The notes under the pieces: model-generated
What the model was told of the DNA's origin: nothing
What the model saw: the letters and a program-made list of their open reading frames with translations, nothing else
Databases searched by the model: none
Program-made: the position numbers and the translations under genes
Shown: in pieces, positions 17,782-27,259 of the stretch
How the letters are laid out: each line of letters starts with the position of its first letter
Numbering within the stretch: position 1 is the first letter of the stretch
Assembly: GCF_004959925.1 (NCBI RefSeq)
Contig: NZ_SPUW01000001.1
Coordinates: forward strand, 1,426,001-1,490,000
Direction: 5' to 3'
DNA length: 64,000 nucleotides
Source: Pseudooceanicola onchidii
GTDB lineage: Bacteria > Pseudomonadota > Alphaproteobacteria > Rhodobacterales > Rhodobacteraceae

Positions 17782-18960
17782 TCAGGACACGTGGTCGTAG
17801 GCTCGTTCGCCATGCTGGGCAAGGTCGAGGCCCGTGTGCTCGGTCTCCTGATCGACGCGCATCGGCACGACGATCGCCACAAGCTTGGCCAGCGCATAGG
17901 TCACGACCACGGTGAAGACGCCGACGATGGCCAGCGACCCAAGCTGCGCGGTCCAGGACGCTTCGCCAAAGACCGCGATCATCAGCGTCCCGAAGATGCC
18001 GCCGACGCCGTGCACCGCGAAGACATCCAGCGTGTCGTCGATCACCAGGCGGTTGCGGATGACGTTCACCATCTCCTGGCACAGCACGCCGGCGATCGCC
18101 CCGATGATCAGCGCTTCGACCGGGCCGACAAAGCCCGAGGCAGGCGTGATCGACGCAAGACCCGCGATGGTGCCGGTGACGATGCCCACAAGCGAGGACT
18201 TGCCGTACTTGATGCGTTCCCAGATTGCCCAGGTGACCGAGGCGGTCGCGGCCGAGATATGCGTGACCGTCAGCGCCATGGCCGCGCCTCCGTCGGCGGC
18301 CAGTTGCGAGCCGCCGTTGAAGCCGAACCAGCCGACCCAGAGCATCGAGGCACCGATCATCACGAAACCGGGGTTGTGCGGCGGCTTGGACTTGTCGCGG
18401 CGCGACCCAAGCATGACCGCGATCACCAGCGCCGCAAGGCCCGCGGTTTCATGCACGACGATCCCGCCGGCAAAGTCGCGCGCGCCGGTTTCCCCGAAGA
18501 TGCCGCCGTCTGACAGCATGCCGCCGCCCCAGATCCAGTGCACAACCGGCGCGTAGCAGACCAGCATCCACAGCGTCGAGAACAGGATCACCCACGAGAA
18601 GTTCGCGCGTTCCACGAAGGCGCCGACGATCAGGGCCGGGGTGATGATCGCGAAGGTCATCTGGAAGGCAAAGAACAGCACCTCGGGCAGGGTGCCCGCT
18701 AGCGTGTCGGCGTCGATGCCCAGCAACATCGCCTTGCCCAGGCCGCCCCAGACGGCGTTGCCGTCACCGAAGGCGATGGAATAGCCTGCGACGAACCAGG
18801 CCACGCTCATGACGCAGGCGATGGCATAGCAATGCATGAAGACGCTCAGCACGTTCCGTGCCCGCACGAGGCCGCCGTAAAACAGCGCCAGCCCCGGTAA
18901 TGTCATGAACAGCACAAGTGCTGTGGCGACGATGATCCAGGCGGTATCCGCTCCGTTCAT
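17782..18960 (-). CDS. amt: ammonium transporter
   Basis: A 392-residue Amt/Rh membrane channel with about eleven helices. Key residues are visible: the DFAGGIVVHETAG motif (the Asp and the first twin His) and DTLDVFAVHGVGGIFG (second twin His). The C-terminal tail VDQETEHTGLDLAQHGERAY matches the regulatory tail that contacts GlnK in AmtB. No glnK gene is adjacent, unlike the usual glnK-amtB pair, so PII must be supplied from elsewhere. Nitrogen control by the NtrBC system 4 kb away is likely but no site was identified. Confidence 0.96.
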   Translation of the reverse strand: MNGADTAWIIVATALVLFMTLPGLALFYGGLVRARNVLSVFMHCYAIACVMSVAWFVAGYSIAFGDGNAVWGGLGKAMLLGIDADTLAGTLPEVLFFAFQMTFAIITPALIVGAFVERANFSWVILFSTLWMLVCYAPVVHWIWGGGMLSDGGIFGETGARDFAGGIVVHETAGLAALVIAVMLGSRRDKSKPPHNPGFVMIGASMLWVGWFGFNGGSQLAADGGAAMALTVTHISAATASVTWAIWERIKYGKSSLVGIVTGTIAGLASITPASGFVGPVEALIIGAIAGVLCQEMVNVIRNRLVIDDTLDVFAVHGVGGIFGTLMIAVFGEASWTAQLGSLAIVGVFTVVVTYALAKLVAIVVPMRVDQETEHTGLDLAQHGERAYDHVS

Positions 18961-19112
18961 GTTCTGGTTTCCCTCTTCCCATGTGATGCCGGGGCGACTT
19001 ATCGGAGCGCCGACGGATCAAGAAAGAGGCAACCATGCAAATGGGTGCCAAAAATCAGTGCAATTCGCAAACCGCACAACAATTGGGCGGGTAATTGCGG
19101 TGTATGGTCAGT

Positions 19113-19595
19113 TTATGGGCGGTCTGTTGACGCCTGCGTCAGCAGCATCCCAAGCGCGTGATCGCGGGACGCTGCACGCACCTCGGCCCGGCCAAGGGCA
19201 CCGAACTGCACCGTTTCAGCCACCGGCGCCGCCCCGCGCCGTGCCACGGCAAAGCAGACCATGCCCTCGGGTTTCGGCCCGCTGGCGCCGGGCCCCGCGA
19301 CCCCGGTGATGCCCACGGCAAGGTCCGCGTTCAGCCGGATCAGGGCGCCGGTCGCCATCTCGATCGCGGTCTGCTCGCTCACCGCGCCATGGGTGGTCAG
19401 CGTGGCGGCGCGGACGCCCAGCAGGTCGCGCTTGGCGGCGTTGGAATAGGACACGACGCCCCCCAGCACCACGGCCGAGGACCCGGCGATGTCGATCAGC
19501 GAGGATGCGACCATGCCCCCGGTGCAGCTTTCGGCGGTGGCCAGGGTCAGCCCGGCGGCCTTGCAGGTCTCAAGAAGATCATGGGGCAGGGACAT
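19113..19595 (-). CDS. CinA C-terminal domain protein (NMN amidohydrolase)
   Basis: A 160-residue stand-alone version of the CinA C-terminal domain (PncC type), which deamidates nicotinamide mononucleotide. The signature LATAESCTGGMVASSL holds the catalytic Ser, and SYSNAAKRDLLGV and GITGVAGPGASGPKPEGMV follow. It lacks the N-terminal MoCF-like domain, as is usual in proteobacteria. It is the last gene of the ispDF-pgpA-cinA operon, nine bases after pgpA. Confidence 0.93.
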   Translation of the reverse strand: MSLPHDLLETCKAAGLTLATAESCTGGMVASSLIDIAGSSAVVLGGVVSYSNAAKRDLLGVRAATLTTHGAVSEQTAIEMATGALIRLNADLAVGITGVAGPGASGPKPEGMVCFAVARRGAAPVAETVQFGALGRAEVRAASRDHALGMLLTQASTDRP

Positions 19596-19604
19596 CGCGT
19601 CCTC

Positions 19605-20099
19605 CTACATCAGAAACACATGCGCCACGGCAGCGCTGAGCGCGACGACGATCGCGGCCATGATGCCTGCGAAGACATCATCCAGCATCACCCCGATCGG
19701 ATCGTTGCGGCGGTCGGCCCAGCCGACTGGACCGGGCTTCCAGATGTCGAACAGCCGGAAGGCCAGGAAACCCACGACCCAGCCGGGCCAGAGCGCCAGC
19801 ACGGGTGCGCCGACATGCGCGGCCCCGATGAACACGGGCAAAAGCGCGATCCACTGGCCGACGACTTCGTCCATCACGACCTCGGACGGGTCGTGGTTGT
19901 CGGACCCGCGCGTCATTTCCGCCGTGGCCCAGGTGCCCGCGACGAACAGCACCACGGCCAGCGCGATCACCAGCCAGGGCCCGCCCAGCACATAGACCAC
20001 CCAGGCCAGCGGCAGCGCGGCGGCGCTGCCCCAGGTGCCAGAGGCCGGGCGAAGATAGCCGACGCCGCCGACGGTTCCGATCATCTGCGCCGGGGTCAT
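19605..20099 (-). CDS. pgpA: phosphatidylglycerophosphatase A
   Basis: A 164-residue membrane enzyme that dephosphorylates phosphatidylglycerol phosphate. The conserved acidic cluster [16 protein letters not shown] and the C-terminal [13 protein letters not shown] are present, between hydrophobic segments. It overlaps the ispDF stop by four bases, so the two are coupled. Confidence 0.92.
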   Translation of the reverse strand: MTPAQMIGTVGGVGYLRPASGTWGSAAALPLAWVVYVLGGPWLVIALAVVLFVAGTWATAEMTRGSDNHDPSEVVMDEVVGQWIALLPVFIGAAHVGAPVLALWPGWVVGFLAFRLFDIWKPGPVGWADRRNDPIGVMLDDVFAGIMAAIVVALSAAVAHVFLM

Positions 20100-21241
20100 G
20101 CCGACACCAGCGTCGCGGTGGCCATCGCCGCGATCCCTTCGCCGCGGCCCGTGAAGCCCAGCTTTTCCGATGTTGTTGCCTTGACTGATATGCGCCCGGC
20201 CTCGATCCCCGTTATGGCGGCCAGGGCGGCCTGCATCGCGGCGGCATGGGGCCCGACCTTGGGGCGTTCGCAGATCAGCGTGCAGTCGATATTGCCGACG
20301 CGAAAGCCCTTTTCCGTCGCCAGATCAACGGCATGGCGCAGGAAGATATGGCTTTCTGCGCCCTTCCACTGCGGATCCGACGGCGGGAAGTGGCGGCCGA
20401 TGTCGCCTTCGGCCAGCGCGCCATAGATCGCGTCGGTGATGGCATGCATGCCGACATCCGCATCCGAATGGCCCAGCAGGCCCTTGTCGTGCGGCACGGC
20501 AACTCCACACAGCATCACGTGATCGCCGTCGCAAAAGGCGTGCACGTCAAAACCGTTTCCAAGGCGAACGTCCATCGCGCCCCTCCGTTTCTGCAAGATC
20601 GCCTCGGCCCGGGCGAAATCGCCGGGATGGGTGATCTTGATGTTGTCTTCGTCGCCCTGCGTGATGACGACCTCAAGCCCGCTTGACAGGGCGACCTCGA
20701 CATCATCACGCGCCTCGCCGGGAAATCCGTCGTGGGCGGCGGCAATTTCTCCGATGGCGAAGCCCTGCGGGGTCTGGGCGCGCATCAGGCCAGTGCGGTC
20801 GCGCGCGCCGGTGACAAGCCCGCCCGACTGGGTCCAGAGCGCATCGGTGACCTCGATCCCCGGTGCCGCGGCATGGGCCCCCCGCATCAGCGCATCCGTC
20901 ACGGCGGTGATCACATGCGGGGCCACGCAGGGGCGCGCGATGTCGTGGATCAGCACATGGCTGGCCCCAAGCGCCCAGGCCCGCGTCAGGCCGGCCTTCA
21001 CCGACAGTCCCCGGGTCGACCCGCCGGTGACGCGGTGCACGCCTTCGGGCAGGGTCACGTCCATGTCGTCGGGGTGCAGCACCACCACGATATCCCCGAC
21101 CCTGGCGAAGGCCTCAAGGGTCCAGTCCGCAACGCGCCGCCCGGCGAGGGGACGCCATTGTTTCGGCTGGCCGCCCCCGGCCCGCAGACCGCGCCCGGCG
21201 GCAACGAGTATTGTGGCAAAACGGATGCTGTCGTTCGTCAT
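20096..21241 (-). CDS. ispDF: bifunctional IspD/IspF of the MEP isoprenoid pathway
   Basis: A 381-residue fusion. The N-terminal half is 2-C-methylerythritol 4-phosphate cytidylyltransferase ([21 protein letters not shown], then HDIARPCV and RAQTPQGF). The C-terminal half from about residue 225 is the cyclodiphosphate synthase ([28 protein letters not shown] and the [17 protein letters not shown] end). The fusion skips IspE and is characteristic of alpha- and epsilonproteobacteria. It heads an operon with pgpA and cinA. Confidence 0.97.
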   Translation of the reverse strand: MTNDSIRFATILVAAGRGLRAGGGQPKQWRPLAGRRVADWTLEAFARVGDIVVVLHPDDMDVTLPEGVHRVTGGSTRGLSVKAGLTRAWALGASHVLIHDIARPCVAPHVITAVTDALMRGAHAAAPGIEVTDALWTQSGGLVTGARDRTGLMRAQTPQGFAIGEIAAAHDGFPGEARDDVEVALSSGLEVVITQGDEDNIKITHPGDFARAEAILQKRRGAMDVRLGNGFDVHAFCDGDHVMLCGVAVPHDKGLLGHSDADVGMHAITDAIYGALAEGDIGRHFPPSDPQWKGAESHIFLRHAVDLATEKGFRVGNIDCTLICERPKVGPHAAAMQAALAAITGIEAGRISVKATTSEKLGFTGRGEGIAAMATATLVSA

Positions 21242-21295
21242 GCGGACTGGATATGAGGAAACGCAGGCGGCGGCAATGCACCCTGATCCGCACCT

Positions 21296-21318
21296 GTATG
21301 CCTAAAAAATAGGCATAC
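21296..21318. promoter_or_regulatory. perfect palindrome between ispDF and dusB
   Basis: GTATGCCTA, a spacer of five A, and TAGGCATAC form a perfect 9-bp dyad centred about 100 bases before dusB and 66 bases before ispDF. With no U-run it is more likely an operator than a terminator. It could control the nitrogen-regulation operon starting at dusB. The regulator is not identifiable. Confidence 0.5.
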
Positions 21319-21406
21319 GCGCAGAAGTGAGGCGGAATTCCCGTCGGGAAGCGTTGAGCCACCGGTTTCAACGCGATAACTAGACTTTATTGCACAAGGA
21401 TTAGGC

Positions 21407-22408
21407 ATGTCCTTCCCGTTCGACACCACAGATACACGCCCCGTCGTCGCCCTGGCCCCAATGGCCGGGATCACCGACCTGCCGATGCGCACGCTGGTCG
21501 CGGGCTTTGGCGCGGACCTGGTGGTCAGTGAAATGGTGGCCAGCGGAGAGCTTGTCGCCGCCCGGGCCGGCACCCGCGAACGCGCCGAATTGGGGCTGGG
21601 GGATGCGACGACCTCGGTCCAGCTGGCGGGGCGTCAGGCCGATGTGATGGCCGAAGCCGCGAAACAGGTGGCAGATCTGGGCGCCCGGATCATCGACATC
21701 AACATGGGCTGCCCGGCCAAGAAGGTGACGGGCGGGCTGTCTGGCTCGGCTCTGATGCGCGACCCGGATCTCGCGCTGTCGCTGGTCGAGGCCGTGGCCG
21801 AAGCCGTCGACGTTCCGGTGACCGTCAAGATGCGCCTGGGCTGGGACGACGACAGCCTGAACGCGCCCGACATCGCCCGCATGGCCGAAGGGGCGGGGGC
21901 GCGGATGATCGTGGTGCATGGCCGCACGCGCTGCCAGTTCTACAAGGGGCAGGCCGACTGGGCCGCGATCCGCCGTGTGACGGATGCGGTCACGGTGCCG
22001 GTGCTGGCCAACGGCGACATCACCGACGGCGCAACGGCGCAACAGGCGCTCGCAGCGTCAGGCGCGCAGGGCGTCATGGTCGGACGCGGCATCCAGGGCC
22101 GCCCCTGGGCCGTGGCCGAGGTCATGGCAGCCCTGTCCGATACGCCGTTCGAGGCGCCCGATAACCGTGCCGAGATCGCGCTGAACCACTATGTCGCGAT
22201 CCTGTCGTTCTACGGCACCGATCTTGGCCTACGTGTCGCGCGCAAGCACCTGGGCTGGTACATGGACGCCGCCAACACGCCCGCGGACCTGCGCGGTCAG
22301 ATCCTGCGGTCCCGCTGCGTGGCCGAGGTGCAGCGGCTGCTGCCGGACGCGCTGGCGCAGGATCCGACAGCCGACCAGACACCCGAGACGACAAGGGCGG
22401 TCGCATGA
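21407..22408 (+). CDS. dusB: tRNA-dihydrouridine synthase DusB (NifR3)
   Basis: A 333-residue FMN enzyme that reduces uridines in tRNA. Signatures are LAPMAGITDLPMR, the catalytic Cys in DINMGCPAKKVTGG, VHGRTRCQFYKG and VMVGRGIQGRPW. In alphaproteobacteria it is the first gene of the nifR3-ntrB-ntrC operon, as here; its stop overlaps the ntrB start. Confidence 0.96.
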   Translation: MSFPFDTTDTRPVVALAPMAGITDLPMRTLVAGFGADLVVSEMVASGELVAARAGTRERAELGLGDATTSVQLAGRQADVMAEAAKQVADLGARIIDINMGCPAKKVTGGLSGSALMRDPDLALSLVEAVAEAVDVPVTVKMRLGWDDDSLNAPDIARMAEGAGARMIVVHGRTRCQFYKGQADWAAIRRVTDAVTVPVLANGDITDGATAQQALAASGAQGVMVGRGIQGRPWAVAEVMAALSDTPFEAPDNRAEIALNHYVAILSFYGTDLGLRVARKHLGWYMDAANTPADLRGQILRSRCVAEVQRLLPDALAQDPTADQTPETTRAVA

Positions 22409-23493
22409 TGATCGACGACAATCCGCTGTGGAATTCGCTTCCCATTCCGGCGCTGGTGCTGGATCCCGACGACAATATCGTTGCGATCAACGGCCCGGCC
22501 GAAGGCTTCCTGAACACCTCGGCCAAGTCGATCCTGGGCACCAAGGTCTGGGAAAAGGTCATGATCGACAGCCCGCTTGAGAATGCTTTCGCGCGGGCCC
22601 GGGCCACGGCGTCGCCGCTCTTCGTGAACGACGTCGACGTCGGCACCGGGGATCGGCCGCCTTTGCACTGCAACCTGCAGATCGCGCCCATGGCGGACCG
22701 GCCCGACCACATGCTGTTCCTGATCTCTCCGCGCGAACTGGCGGGGCAGCTGACGCTGGACCACACGGTCAAGTCCGCCGCCCGGTCGGCCATCGGCATG
22801 GCGGAAATGCTGGCGCACGAGATCAAGAACCCTCTGGCAGGCATCACCGGGGCGGCGCAGCTTCTGTCGATGAACCTGTCGAAAGAGGATCAGGAACTGA
22901 CCGACCTGATCGTCGGCGAAACCCGTCGCATCGTAAAGCTGCTGGAACAGGTCGAACAGTTCGGCAATCTGACCCTGCCGGACCTGCGACCGGTGAACAT
23001 CCACGACGTGCTGGACCGCGCGCGGCGGTCGGCCCTGCTGGGCTTTGGCGCCCACATGAAGATCATCGAGGATTACGATCCGTCCCTGCCGCTGGCCATC
23101 GCGGATCCGGATCAGCTGTTGCAGGTCATCCTGAACCTTCTGAAAAACGCGTCCGAAGCGGCCGGGAAGGAACCGGGCACGATCCGGCTTCACACCTACT
23201 TTGAACATTCCTTCCGTCTGCGCCGATCAGACGGATTGGGCGAACCGCTGCCCCTGCAGATCGAGATCATCGATGACGGCCCGGGCCTGCCGCCCGAGAT
23301 CGCCGACGACATCTTCGATCCCTTCGTCTCGGGCAAGGAAAACGGCACGGGGCTAGGCCTTGCTCTCGTCAGCAAGATCATCTCGGACCACAACGGATGG
23401 ATTTCCGTCACCTCCGTGCCCGGCAAGACCACGTTCCGCCTGTCCCTGCCGATGGACAAGGCCCGCAAGAAATCCAAAGCCAAGGAGAGCTGA
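22405..23493 (+). CDS. ntrB: nitrogen sensor histidine kinase NtrB
   Basis: A 362-residue cytoplasmic kinase. An N-terminal PAS domain ([22 protein letters not shown]) is followed by the phosphoacceptor motif [20 protein letters not shown], then the ATPase motifs [18 protein letters not shown] and GTGLGLALV. It has no membrane segment. It controls NtrC phosphorylation in response to PII. It overlaps dusB by four bases and lies two bases before ntrC, so the three are one operon. Confidence 0.95.
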   Translation: MMIDDNPLWNSLPIPALVLDPDDNIVAINGPAEGFLNTSAKSILGTKVWEKVMIDSPLENAFARARATASPLFVNDVDVGTGDRPPLHCNLQIAPMADRPDHMLFLISPRELAGQLTLDHTVKSAARSAIGMAEMLAHEIKNPLAGITGAAQLLSMNLSKEDQELTDLIVGETRRIVKLLEQVEQFGNLTLPDLRPVNIHDVLDRARRSALLGFGAHMKIIEDYDPSLPLAIADPDQLLQVILNLLKNASEAAGKEPGTIRLHTYFEHSFRLRRSDGLGEPLPLQIEIIDDGPGLPPEIADDIFDPFVSGKENGTGLGLALVSKIISDHNGWISVTSVPGKTTFRLSLPMDKARKKSKAKES

Positions 23494-23495
23494 GT

Positions 23496-24872
23496 ATGGA
23501 TGGCACCATCCTTGTCGCGGACGATGACCGCACGATCCGCACCGTTCTGACACAGGCCCTGACGCGGGCCGGGTGCAAGGTGCACGCGACCTCCTCGCTC
23601 ACCACGCTGATGAGGTGGGTCAGTGAAGGGAAGGGCGACGTGGTCATTTCGGACGTGATGATGCCGGACGGGAACGGGCTCGAAATGCTGCCGAAGATCC
23701 AGCAGGACCGCCCCGGTCTGCCGGTCATCGTGATCTCGGCGCAGAACACGATCATGACGGCGATCCAGGCGGCCGAGGCCGAGGCCTATGATTACCTGCC
23801 CAAGCCCTTCGACCTGCCCGACCTGATGAAGCGCACCGCCCGCGCGCTGGAGGCCCGACGCAAGAACGCGGCCGCACCGGTGTCGTCGAACAGCGACAGC
23901 GAACGCCCGGACGAACTGCCCCTGATCGGGCGCACCCCGTCGATGCAGGCGCTTTACCGTCTGATCGCGCGCGTGCTGAACACCGATCTTCCGGTGCTGA
24001 TCACCGGCGAATCCGGCACTGGCAAATCGCTGATCGCGCGGGCAATCCACGATTTCTCGGATCGGCGGAACCTGCCGTTCGTCACGGCCTCGGCTGCCGA
24101 TCTGCAGGACATCGAAGGGCCGGCGCAGATCATGGCGCGGGCCAAGGGCGGCACGATCATCATCGACGAAATCACGGATATCCCGGCCGAGGTGCAGGCG
24201 CGGATCGTGCGGATGATGGACGGCACGGCGGACAACCTGCCGCGCTTCATGGCGACATCCCAGGCCGATCTGAACCGCGCGATGGAGGACGGCAAGATCC
24301 GGCAGGATCTGTACTACCGGCTGTCCGGGGCCTCGATCCACGTGCCGGCGCTGCGGGATCGGGTCGACGATATCCCGCTGCTGGTCGAGCATTTCTTCGC
24401 CCGGTGCGAACGCGAGGGATCGCCGCTGAAGAAACTGACCCCCGACGCGATGGAGCTGACCCGAAGCCATCCCTGGCCCGGCAACGTGCGCCAGCTGGAG
24501 AACGCGATTCGACGGCTGGTGCTGACCGCGCGCACCGACGAGATCACCAAGGCCGAGGTTGCGGGCGTGCTGGGCAACCAGCCCGAAAGCGAACAGCCCG
24601 CCGCGACCGTTGAGGATGCAGAGAAGCTCTCGGCCTCGATCGGGCGGCATCTGCGGCGCTATTTTGACCTGCATGGCAACATGCTGCCGCCCCCCGGCCT
24701 TTATGCCCGCATTCTCAAAGAGATGGAGACACCCCTGATCGAGATCGCGCTGGAGGCATCGGGCGGCAACCAGGCCAAATGCGCCGATCTTCTGGGGATC
24801 AACCGGAATACCCTGCGAAAGAAGATCACCGATCTGGATATTCGCGTGACTCGCCGGCGCCGATTGATGTAA
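23496..24872 (+). CDS. ntrC: nitrogen response regulator NtrC lacking GAFTGA loop
   Basis: A 458-residue three-domain activator: receiver (ADDDRT and the phosphorylated Asp in [11 protein letters not shown]), AAA+ domain with Walker A GESGTGKS and Walker [12 protein letters not shown], and a Fis-type DNA-binding end ([25 protein letters not shown]). Between [11 protein letters not shown] and the Walker B strand the GAFTGA loop that touches sigma54 is deleted. The known parallel is R. capsulatus NtrC, which lacks the motif and works with the housekeeping sigma factor; the same is inferred here. AAGGAG at the end of ntrB drives translation. Confidence 0.95.
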   Translation: MDGTILVADDDRTIRTVLTQALTRAGCKVHATSSLTTLMRWVSEGKGDVVISDVMMPDGNGLEMLPKIQQDRPGLPVIVISAQNTIMTAIQAAEAEAYDYLPKPFDLPDLMKRTARALEARRKNAAAPVSSNSDSERPDELPLIGRTPSMQALYRLIARVLNTDLPVLITGESGTGKSLIARAIHDFSDRRNLPFVTASAADLQDIEGPAQIMARAKGGTIIIDEITDIPAEVQARIVRMMDGTADNLPRFMATSQADLNRAMEDGKIRQDLYYRLSGASIHVPALRDRVDDIPLLVEHFFARCEREGSPLKKLTPDAMELTRSHPWPGNVRQLENAIRRLVLTARTDEITKAEVAGVLGNQPESEQPAATVEDAEKLSASIGRHLRRYFDLHGNMLPPPGLYARILKEMETPLIEIALEASGGNQAKCADLLGINRNTLRKKITDLDIRVTRRRRLM

Positions 24873-24970
24873 AACCGCAACAGCAGAGTGGCCGTGGCAC
24901 CTCAGGGTGTCGTTCGGCCGCAAGATATAGCGGTAGCCGCAGAATGCGGCACATTGTATGAGGCGGTCCC

Positions 24971-27247
24971 GTGGCAACTCGGGCACATCGATCGACCTGG
25001 TCGGCACTTCTGCGGCTGGGACGACAACGCAGGTTGCAGAATGCAGCGACACTCGGGCTGGTGATCCTTGGCCCGGTCCTTGTTCTTGCGACCTTCTTCA
25101 TTCTCGGTCCCCTCAATCAGGGCGCGGCGTCACAATCGCTGCGGCTGATCCTGCTGGCCGATCTGGTCTATGTGCTGGTCGTCGCCGCATTGGTGCTGCA
25201 ACGCGTGGCCCGCATGGTGGCGGCGCGACGGGCGAAATCCGCAGGGAGCCGACTGCACCTGCGGTTGACGACGCTGTTTGCCACGATGGCGCTGATCCCC
25301 ACGGTTTCGGTGGCGATCTTTGCCGTCCTGACGATCAACATCGGGCTTGAGGGCTGGTTTTCCGAACGCGTCCGGCAGGTGGTCGGCACCTCGCTCGCCG
25401 CCGCGCGCGCCTACGAGGAAGAACACCGCGTGGATCTTGAGGAAGACGGCCGCGCGCTGGCCAATTTCCTCAATACCGCGAAACAGCGCGACTTCCTGAT
25501 CACCGACGCGGTGATCCGTCAGCTTCTCGCCTCGGGTCAGAACCAGATCCAGCGGGGGCTGCGCGAAGCCTACGTCATCGACGGCACGGGCGAGATCCGC
25601 GCGCGCGGCGAACGATCGTACCTGTTCGACTATGAAGAACCGACCGACGAACAGATTGCCCAGGCGCTGCAGGATGGCTTCCTGCTGATCGACGATTGGG
25701 ACAACAACGAATTCCGCGCGCTGATCCCGCTCAGCGCCTATCTTGACCGGTTCCTCTATGTCAGCCGGGACGTGGACGGCGATATCCTCAACCTGCTGGA
25801 CGACACGCAGGAAACCGTGCGGCTGTATCAGCAGCTTGAGAACGAACGCGGCCGGGTGCTGTTCGAATTCGGCCTGCTTTATATCGGCTTTGCCGTCATC
25901 CTGATCCTTGCCGCCGTCTGGCTGGGCCTGTGGTTTGCCGAACGGCTGTCGGGTCCCGTGGGTCGCCTGACGGGCGCGGCACAGCGGGTCGGGTCGGGTG
26001 ATCTGGACGTGCGGGTGGCGGAAGACGATGGCGACGATGAAATCGCCATGTTGTCGCGCTACTTCAACCAGATGACGATGGAGCTGAAGGGCCAGCGCGC
26101 CGCCCTGCTTGAGAACACCAACCAGATCGAACAACGCCGCAGGCTGTTCGATTCCGTGCTCTCGTCGGTGACCTCGGGCGTCGTGGGGCTGGACCGCGAG
26201 GGGCGCGTGACTTTCGTGAACCGGTCCGCCGAACGGCTGCTTGACTGGTCGGACGATCACGAATCCCTGGCGATTTCCTATGCGGTGCCGGAATTCGGTG
26301 CGCTCTTCGACCAGCTGAAGGACAGCGGCGGCCAGACCATCCAGGCCGAAATCAAGGTCGTGCGCGGCGGACGGCAGGAAACCCTGCTGGTCCGCATGGC
26401 CACCCGGCGCAACACCGAAGGGCGACGCGAAGGCTACGTTGTGGCCTTTGACGATGTCACCGACCTGGTCACGGCGCAGCGCATGGCGGCCTGGGGCGAC
26501 GTTGCCCGCCGCATCGCACATGAGATCAAGAACCCGCTCACCCCGATCCAGCTGTCGGCCGAACGCATCAAGCGCAAATTCTCGCGCCACCTGGACGAAC
26601 CTCTGGTCGACGATCTCGAGGCGCTGACCGAAGTGATCGTGCGCCAGACCGGCGACCTGCGCCGCATCGTCGATGAATTTTCCAAGTTCGCCCGCATGCC
26701 CGAACCCGAAAAACGGCAGGAGGATCTTCGCGATCTGCTGCAGGGCGCGGTGCTGTTGCAACAGTCCGGCCAGCCGGATGTCCAGATCACTTCGGATCTG
26801 GGCCAGCACCGCATGCCCGCCGATCTGGATGCCACCATGATCGGACAGGCGCTGACCAACCTGATCAAGAATGCGGGCGAGGCCACGGAAACCTACCGCG
26901 AGAAACACAGCCCCGACGCCTATGCCCCCGCCATCCACATCAGCGCCGCGATCGAGTTCGAAGAGACCGAATTCGGCGACGCGCCCTGGGCCGAAATCCG
27001 CATCTGCGACAACGGCATAGGGCTTCCCGAAGACCGCGCGCAGCTGTTCGAACCCTATGTCACCACGCGGGAAAAGGGCACCGGGCTGGGCCTGCCGATC
27101 GTCAAGAAGATCATCGAAGAACATGGCGGCACGCTGCGCCTGGACGACGCGCCGCCGTTTGACGGGCTGTCCCACGCGGGCGCCTGCGCAATTATCCGCC
27201 TGCCTCTCATCGCCGGTAAGGTCGATGCGGCAGGCCAAGAGAAATGA
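24971..27247 (+). CDS. ntrY: membrane sensor histidine kinase NtrY
   Basis: A 758-residue kinase starting at GTG. Two N-terminal hydrophobic hairpins, a periplasmic region (about residues 125-295), another membrane segment (LLYIGFAVILILAAVWLGLWF), a HAMP linker, a PAS domain (SVTSGVVGLDREGRVTFVN) and the kinase core with [35 protein letters not shown] and GTGLGLPIV. It pairs with NtrX 12 bases downstream. The system is linked to nitrogen, redox or envelope control in different alphaproteobacteria. Confidence 0.95.
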   Translation: MATRAHRSTWSALLRLGRQRRLQNAATLGLVILGPVLVLATFFILGPLNQGAASQSLRLILLADLVYVLVVAALVLQRVARMVAARRAKSAGSRLHLRLTTLFATMALIPTVSVAIFAVLTINIGLEGWFSERVRQVVGTSLAAARAYEEEHRVDLEEDGRALANFLNTAKQRDFLITDAVIRQLLASGQNQIQRGLREAYVIDGTGEIRARGERSYLFDYEEPTDEQIAQALQDGFLLIDDWDNNEFRALIPLSAYLDRFLYVSRDVDGDILNLLDDTQETVRLYQQLENERGRVLFEFGLLYIGFAVILILAAVWLGLWFAERLSGPVGRLTGAAQRVGSGDLDVRVAEDDGDDEIAMLSRYFNQMTMELKGQRAALLENTNQIEQRRRLFDSVLSSVTSGVVGLDREGRVTFVNRSAERLLDWSDDHESLAISYAVPEFGALFDQLKDSGGQTIQAEIKVVRGGRQETLLVRMATRRNTEGRREGYVVAFDDVTDLVTAQRMAAWGDVARRIAHEIKNPLTPIQLSAERIKRKFSRHLDEPLVDDLEALTEVIVRQTGDLRRIVDEFSKFARMPEPEKRQEDLRDLLQGAVLLQQSGQPDVQITSDLGQHRMPADLDATMIGQALTNLIKNAGEATETYREKHSPDAYAPAIHISAAIEFEETEFGDAPWAEIRICDNGIGLPEDRAQLFEPYVTTREKGTGLGLPIVKKIIEEHGGTLRLDDAPPFDGLSHAGACAIIRLPLIAGKVDAAGQEK

Positions 27248-27259
27248 TAGTGAGGGACC

